A stretch of DNA of 64,000 nucleotides. Origin: Aquitalea aquatica. GTDB lineage: Bacteria; Pseudomonadota; Gammaproteobacteria; Burkholderiales; Chromobacteriaceae. The notes beneath the pieces were generated by a model. That model was not told where the DNA came from, did not search any database, and saw only the letters and a list, made by a program, of their open reading frames with translations. The stretch is from assembly GCF_013911085.1 (NCBI RefSeq), contig NZ_JACERN010000001.1, positions 114,541 to 178,540 of the forward strand. Direction: 5' to 3'. Shown here one piece after another: positions 60,581 through 64,000 of this stretch (positions are counted from its first letter, which is position 1; each line of letters opens with the position of its first letter). The translations under genes and the position numbers were made by a program.

Positions 60581-61609
60581 ATGAGTTCCCAGGTCAAAGT
60601 GCTCCCGAGTGGGCATACGTTCAGTGTTGAAGCGCATGAAACCATTCTGGAAGCGGCTTTGCGCCAGAATGTCGGCCTGCCTTATGGCTGCCGCGATGGT
60701 GCCTGTGGCGCCTGCAAGGGCAAAGTGCTGGAAGGCGACGTGAGCCAGGATGGCTACCAGGAGAAAGCCCTGCCGGAAAGCGAACGCGTGCAGGGTATGG
60801 CCCTGTTCTGCTGTGCCCGTCCGCAAGGCGATATCACCATCGAAGCCCGTGAAGTGGCCGGTGCCGGTGATATCCAGATCAAGACCTTGCCGTGCCGCGT
60901 GGAAAGCATGGTGAAAATGCATGATGTGGCCGTGCTCAAGCTGAAGCTGCCGGTATCGGAGCGTCTGCAGTTCCGCGCCGGCCAGTACATCGATATTCTG
61001 ATGAAGGACGGCAAGAAACGCAGTTTCTCCATTGCCAATGCACCGCATGACGATGCCTTCCTGGAATTGCACATCCGCCATCAGCCGGGTGGCAGCTTCT
61101 CGGAATACGTCTTCAGCCAGATGAAAGAGCGTGAAATCATGCGTTTCAAGGGCCCGCTGGGTTCTTTCTTCCTGCGCGAAGAGTCGGACAAGCCGATTAT
61201 TCTGGTGGCCAGTGGTACCGGCTTTGCCCCGGTCAAGGGCATTATCGAGCATGCCATTCATCACGGCATTCAGCGGCAGATGGTGCTGTACTGGGGCGCA
61301 CGCACCAAGGCGGATCTATACATGGCCGAACTGGCTGCCAGCTGGCAGGCCCAGCATGCCAATATCACGGTGATTCCGGTGTTGTCCGAAGCCTTGCCGG
61401 AAGATGCCTGGCAGGGCCGTACCGGCTTTGTACACCAAGCGGTGCTGGACGACTTTGATGATCTGTCGGGCTATCAGGTGTATGCCTGCGGCGCGCCGGT
61501 CATGGTGGAGTCTGCCCATCGCAGCTTTATTCAGGAGCGCAAGCTGCCTGAAGACGAGTTCTTCTCCGATGCCTTCTTCTTGTCCAAGGACATGGGTGGC
61601 AGCAAGTAA
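60581..61609 (+). CDS. 2Fe-2S ferredoxin-type NAD(P)H oxidoreductase (CDP-6-deoxy-glucoseen reductase-like)
   Basis: 342-residue flavin reductase. Order: N-terminal [2Fe-2S] plant-type ferredoxin domain (Cys37, 42, 45 and 77 in YGCRDGACGACKGKV and LFCCARP), FAD domain with KKRSFSIANAP, and NAD domain with LVASGTGFAPVKGIIEHAI and YACGAPVMVESA. This arrangement matches AscD/RfbI-type and oxygenase reductases. Betaproteobacterial copies are often named CDP-6-deoxy-delta-3,4-glucoseen reductase, but no deoxysugar genes are nearby. It is more likely a general electron-donor enzyme. Confidence 0.87.
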   Translation: MSSQVKVLPSGHTFSVEAHETILEAALRQNVGLPYGCRDGACGACKGKVLEGDVSQDGYQEKALPESERVQGMALFCCARPQGDITIEAREVAGAGDIQIKTLPCRVESMVKMHDVAVLKLKLPVSERLQFRAGQYIDILMKDGKKRSFSIANAPHDDAFLELHIRHQPGGSFSEYVFSQMKEREIMRFKGPLGSFFLREESDKPIILVASGTGFAPVKGIIEHAIHHGIQRQMVLYWGARTKADLYMAELAASWQAQHANITVIPVLSEALPEDAWQGRTGFVHQAVLDDFDDLSGYQVYACGAPVMVESAHRSFIQERKLPEDEFFSDAFFLSKDMGGSK

Positions 61610-61637
61610 TCGGCCCAGGCTGTACCAAGACACAAAG

Positions 61638-61658
61638 CCCCTGCATGCAGGGGTTTTT
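61638..61658 (+). terminator. Rho-independent terminator of the ferredoxin-type reductase gene
   Basis: Stem CCCCTG / CAGGGG with loop CATG and a T5 run, 28 bp after the stop. Confidence 0.85.
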
Positions 61659-61754
61659 CATTTGCAATTCCGATCTGTGCTGATGGCAGCATTCTGCCTG
61701 TCATCATCTGCTTTGCCACAGTTACCGCCAGCAATTTGCCCGGCAGGCGTATTT

Positions 61755-61768
61755 TTGACCTGCGTCAA
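61755..61768 (+). promoter_or_regulatory. FNR/ANR-type operator upstream of the microprotein
   Basis: TTGAC-CTGC-GTCAA, a perfect palindrome with FNR/ANR/CRP-superfamily half sites. A TATTAT -10 element lies at 61790-61795, so the predicted start near 61802 is about 40 bp downstream of the centre, the class II (activating) position. Confidence 0.68.
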
Positions 61769-61847
61769 CATCCCTATTTTGAGTATGGCTATTATGACTA
61801 TCGACTAATCAATCAAGGCGGCATACCGCCAGCTAGAGGAGTGGAAG

Positions 61848-61985
61848 ATGGAACTGCTGGGACAACTTCTATCCGACGATGTCGGCGTATTGGGATTGGC
61901 GACCATTGTCTTTGCCACCGTGGTGGTGGTGGGTGTGATCGTAGTGATTACGCGGAAAGTAAAAAACGCCGGCCCAAATGACTAA
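61848..61985 (+). CDS. DUF3149-like 45-residue membrane microprotein
   Basis: Short open frame, M-ELLGQLLSDDVGVLGLATI..., with one transmembrane helix (about residues 14-35, rich in Val/Ile) and a basic-then-polar tail RKVKNAGPND. The N-terminal LLGQLLSDDVG followed by a membrane span resembles the small DUF3149 family of betaproteobacteria. A strong AGAGGAGTGGAAG ribosome-binding region, an FNR-type promoter and a terminator frame it as a true gene. Its role is unknown. FNR-site control points to low-oxygen physiology, perhaps as a subunit or regulator of a respiratory complex. Confidence 0.75.
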   Translation: MELLGQLLSDDVGVLGLATIVFATVVVVGVIVVITRKVKNAGPND

Positions 61986-62036
61986 GCTGGTGTGATTGTG
62001 ATTGGTGTCTAGATTTCCTCTTGATGTGTGTGTTGG

Positions 62037-62069
62037 TGGATACGGTGGTGGGCCGTATCCATTTTTTTT
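62037..62069 (+). terminator. Rho-independent terminator of the microprotein gene
   Basis: Stem TGGATACGG / CCGTATCCA with a 7-nt loop (TGGTGGG) and a T8 run, 51 bp after the microprotein stop. Confidence 0.93.
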
Positions 62070-62127
62070 GTCTGCGACAGTTTGTAAAAACAATTTAACT
62101 TTGTCTTTATGAATGATTGCCCATTTT

Positions 62128-62141
62128 GAATTTAAAAATTC
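62128..62141 (+). promoter_or_regulatory. Possible ArgR operator of the arc operon
   Basis: GAATTTAAAAATTC, an imperfect inverted repeat similar to ARG-box half sites, about 93 bp upstream of the FNR box. ArgR and ANR jointly control arcDABC in Pseudomonas. The match is weak. Confidence 0.3.
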
Positions 62142-62220
62142 TATTGGGATATCCTCCTGCTTCCTCCTATAAAGCCCTCGTTATCCCTAGTGTCAATCAG
62201 AAGTTGCCTGCTCTGCCCAT

Positions 62221-62234
62221 TTGATCTTGATCAA
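62221..62234 (+). promoter_or_regulatory. FNR/ANR operator of arcD
   Basis: TTGAT-CTTG-ATCAA, an exact FNR consensus. It lies 118 bp before the arcD ATG. A class II start would be near 62269; the -10 region there is weak, as in many activator-dependent promoters. Confidence 0.82.
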
Positions 62235-62351
62235 ACATGTGTTTGACGTTTCTGGAATCAGATCGGCCTCGCCACTATCATTACATCAACGAATAAGAAA
62301 TTAATAATATACAGATAGTTTTCAGGTAAATGTATTTCACGGAGAACGAAA

Positions 62352-63791
62352 ATGTCCACTGAAACTGAAGCACAAGGTGGCGGAGCACCCAAACTGAAAC
62401 TGGGTGCACTCACCGCACTGGTAGTGGGGTCCATGATTGGCGGCGGCATCTTCTCGCTACCGCAGAACATGGCGGCAGGCGCAGGAGCAGGCGCCATCAT
62501 CATTGGTTGGGCCATCACCTTTCTGGGTATGCTGACGCTGGCATTTGCCTTCCAGATGCTGGCCAACCGCAAACCGGAAGTAGAAGGCGGGGTATATGGT
62601 TATGCCCGGGCTGGTTTTGGTGACTACATGGGCTTCAACTCGGCCTGGGGTTACTGGATTTCGGCCTGGATCGGTAACGTTTCCTATTTTGTCGTGATGT
62701 TCTCGGCACTGGGTTTCTGGTTCCATGCCTTTGGCGACGGCAACACGCCGACGGCCATCATCTGCGCATCCGTCTTGCTGTGGGGCCTGCATTTCCTGGT
62801 ATTGCGTGGCGTACATGGTGCGGCATTCATCAACACCATCACCACCATTGCCAAACTGGTACCGCTGGCCTTGTTCATCGTACTGGTGGTGTTTGCCTTC
62901 AAGATCGACACCTTCAATCTGGACTTCTGGGGCAATCCGAAACTGGGTTCCATCGTCGATCAGGTGAAGAGCACCATGCTGGTGACCGTGTGGGTATTCA
63001 TCGGTATCGAAGGGGCCTCGATGTTCTCTGGCCGTGCCGAGAAGATGAGTGATGTGGGCAAGGCTACCGTGGTGGGTTTCCTGCTGACCATCGCCCTGCT
63101 GGTTGCCGTATCGGTACTGGCACTGGGTGTGATGACCCAACCGGAACTGGCTGCACTGAAGAACCCGTCCACCGCTTATGTGCTGGAAAAGGCGATTGGC
63201 CCCTGGGGTGCCAACATCATGAACGCTGGTCTGGTGATCTCTGTCGGTGGTGCGCTGCTGGCCTGGACCCTGCTGGCCGCTGAAGCACCCTACCTGGCTG
63301 GTAAAGATGGCGTGATGCCGCGTATTTTCGGCACCACCAATGCCAATGGTTCACCTGCTGCCTCGCTGTGGCTGACCAACGGCCTGATCCAACTGTTCCT
63401 GGTCATCACCCTGTTCAGCTCGGCCGGTTACCTGGCACTGCTGTCGCTGGCGACCTCGATGATTCTGATTCCTTACCTGCTGTGCTCTGTGTACTCCTTC
63501 ATGGTGGCCCAGCGTGGCGAAGGTTACCAAGCAGGTGAAGGCAAGGGTCGTGATCTGAGTATTGCCGGTATCGCCAGTGTGTACGGTGTATGGCTGATCT
63601 ACGCTGCTGGTGTGAAGTATCTGTTCCTGTCGATGGTGCTGTATGCCCCGGGCCTGCTGTTCTACCTGTGGGCCAAGAAAGAACATGGCGAGAAGCCGTT
63701 CAAGGGCGCTGAAGCCGTACTGGCCGCCATCATCGTGGTACTGGGTGCCATTGCTACCTACGAACTGTTTACCGGTCAGCTCACCCTCTAA
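62352..63791 (+). CDS. arcD: Arginine:ornithine antiporter ArcD
   Basis: Inner-membrane exchanger of the arginine deiminase pathway, importing arginine for ornithine. 479 residues, about 12-13 predicted helices, APC superfamily. The opening KLGALTALVVGSMIGGGIFSLPQNMAAGAG is the family's unwound first helix. Later conserved parts are VEGGVYGYARAGFGDYMGFNSAWGYW and FIGIEGASMFSGRAEK. It follows an FNR/ANR box and precedes arcA by 76 bp. The GGAGAAC ribosome-binding site is at 62341-62347. Confidence 0.92.
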   Translation: MSTETEAQGGGAPKLKLGALTALVVGSMIGGGIFSLPQNMAAGAGAGAIIIGWAITFLGMLTLAFAFQMLANRKPEVEGGVYGYARAGFGDYMGFNSAWGYWISAWIGNVSYFVVMFSALGFWFHAFGDGNTPTAIICASVLLWGLHFLVLRGVHGAAFINTITTIAKLVPLALFIVLVVFAFKIDTFNLDFWGNPKLGSIVDQVKSTMLVTVWVFIGIEGASMFSGRAEKMSDVGKATVVGFLLTIALLVAVSVLALGVMTQPELAALKNPSTAYVLEKAIGPWGANIMNAGLVISVGGALLAWTLLAAEAPYLAGKDGVMPRIFGTTNANGSPAASLWLTNGLIQLFLVITLFSSAGYLALLSLATSMILIPYLLCSVYSFMVAQRGEGYQAGEGKGRDLSIAGIASVYGVWLIYAAGVKYLFLSMVLYAPGLLFYLWAKKEHGEKPFKGAEAVLAAIIVVLGAIATYELFTGQLTL

Positions 63792-63811
63792 AGACAACAA
63801 CTGTTTAATGA

Positions 63812-63832
63812 GGAGCGCCCATCAGGCGCTCC
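63812..63832 (+). repeat. Intercistronic hairpin between arcD and arcA
   Basis: Stem GGAGCGCC / GGCGCTCC with loop CATCA and no T run. It is probably a processing or stabilising element in the arc mRNA, not a terminator. Confidence 0.6.
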
Positions 63833-63867
63833 CCGACTCCCTTACCACACATTGAAGGAGTTTGATC

Positions 63868-64000
63868 ATGACTAAATTTGGTGTTCATTCCGAATGCGGC
63901 AAGCTGCGCAGCGTGATGGTGTGCCGTCCGGGCCTGGCCCACAAACGCCTCACCCCCGACAACTGCCACGACCTGCTGTTTGATGACGTGATCTGGGTCG
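63868..64000 (+). CDS. arcA: Arginine deiminase (3' truncated by the window edge)
   Basis: First catalytic enzyme of the arginine deiminase pathway, arginine to citrulline and ammonia. Only the first 44 residues are in the window. They read [10 protein letters not shown], then [12 protein letters not shown] and an [17 protein letters not shown] block, the typical start of bacterial ArcA. The ATG has a GAAGGAG ribosome-binding site. ArcB and ArcC are expected beyond the window. Confidence 0.93.
   Translation, partial: MTKFGVHSECGKLRSVMVCRPGLAHKRLTPDNCHDLLFDDVIWV

Larger units (their letters stand above)
61986..62351. other. 366-bp intergenic region between the microprotein and arcD
   Basis: No gene. 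Contents in order: terminator at 62037-62069, an AT-rich stretch with a GAATTTAAAAATTC repeat at 62128-62141 resembling a weak ArgR box, an FNR/ANR box at 62221-62234, and the arcD leader. It forms the arc operon control region. Confidence 0.75.

Overview
The window is a stretch of core chromosome from a betaproteobacterium, most likely of the order Neisseriales, family Chromobacteriaceae (Aquitalea / Vogesella / Chromobacterium-like). This placement is inferred from protein style and gene order and was not checked by any search. Supporting signs are the nuo operon ending in a DUF2818 gene, a pilB-pilC-pilD-coaE-zapD-yacG cluster, a Neisseria/Burkholderia-type general porin, the yhbY / rlmE-ftsH-folP-glmM block, and an anaerobic arginine deiminase operon. 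Coding density is high. I see no prophage, insertion sequence, CRISPR array, toxin-antitoxin or defence cassette, so the window is mostly housekeeping.

Layout. 1-11.1 kb: distal half of the complex I operon (nuoF' to nuoN, then a DUF2818 membrane protein). 11.3-13.1 kb: two lipid A acyltransferases, divergent from metK. 14.5-16.2 kb: glnK-amtB behind what looks like a textbook sigma-54/NtrC promoter. 16.4-19.7 kb: ubiK, yifB/comM, a SPOR-domain envelope protein and dsbA. 19.8 kb: a lone initiator tRNA with its own promoter and terminator. 20-25.2 kb: purB plus an ATP-grasp ligase, ffh, a YpjD-type membrane protein and a ComEA-like protein. 25.2-28.1 kb: photolyase and a major porin. 28.2-33.7 kb: type IV pilus assembly genes, coaE, zapD and yacG. 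33.7-36.5 kb: amiC-tsaE, divergent from queG. 36.6-41.4 kb: a GNAT acetyltransferase, a MaoC hydratase, etfBA and an acyl-CoA dehydrogenase, a fatty-acid oxidation neighbourhood with a PsrA-type operator. 41.6-46.7 kb: carA-leuE-carB. 46.8-53.4 kb: greA, a DUF4149 protein, yhbY, rlmE-ftsH-folP and glmM. 53.4-61.6 kb: alr, a DedA protein, an FKBP isomerase, a DUF2189 protein, a 2-hydroxyacid dehydrogenase, a candidate small RNA, DUF1841, glutathione peroxidase, trmB, a YeeZ-like protein and a ferredoxin-type reductase. 61.7-64 kb: two FNR/ANR-type operators, one ahead of a 45-residue membrane microprotein (DUF3149-like) and one ahead of arcD-arcA.

The genes point to a respiring Gram-negative rod with type IV pili. 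It makes ATP by complex I respiration, oxidises fatty acids through ETF, and can switch to arginine fermentation when oxygen is short. Nitrogen limitation would be sensed through GlnK/AmtB and NtrC.

The most interesting signals are in the non-coding DNA. They are the glnK enhancer with two NtrC sites 33 bp apart, the FNR-site promoter in front of the microprotein, a promoter-hairpin-terminator unit at 57.7 kb that looks like an unannotated small RNA, a terminator-like hairpin in the greA leader, and a PsrA box between the MaoC gene and etfB. No strong candidate for a wholly new multi-gene system was found.
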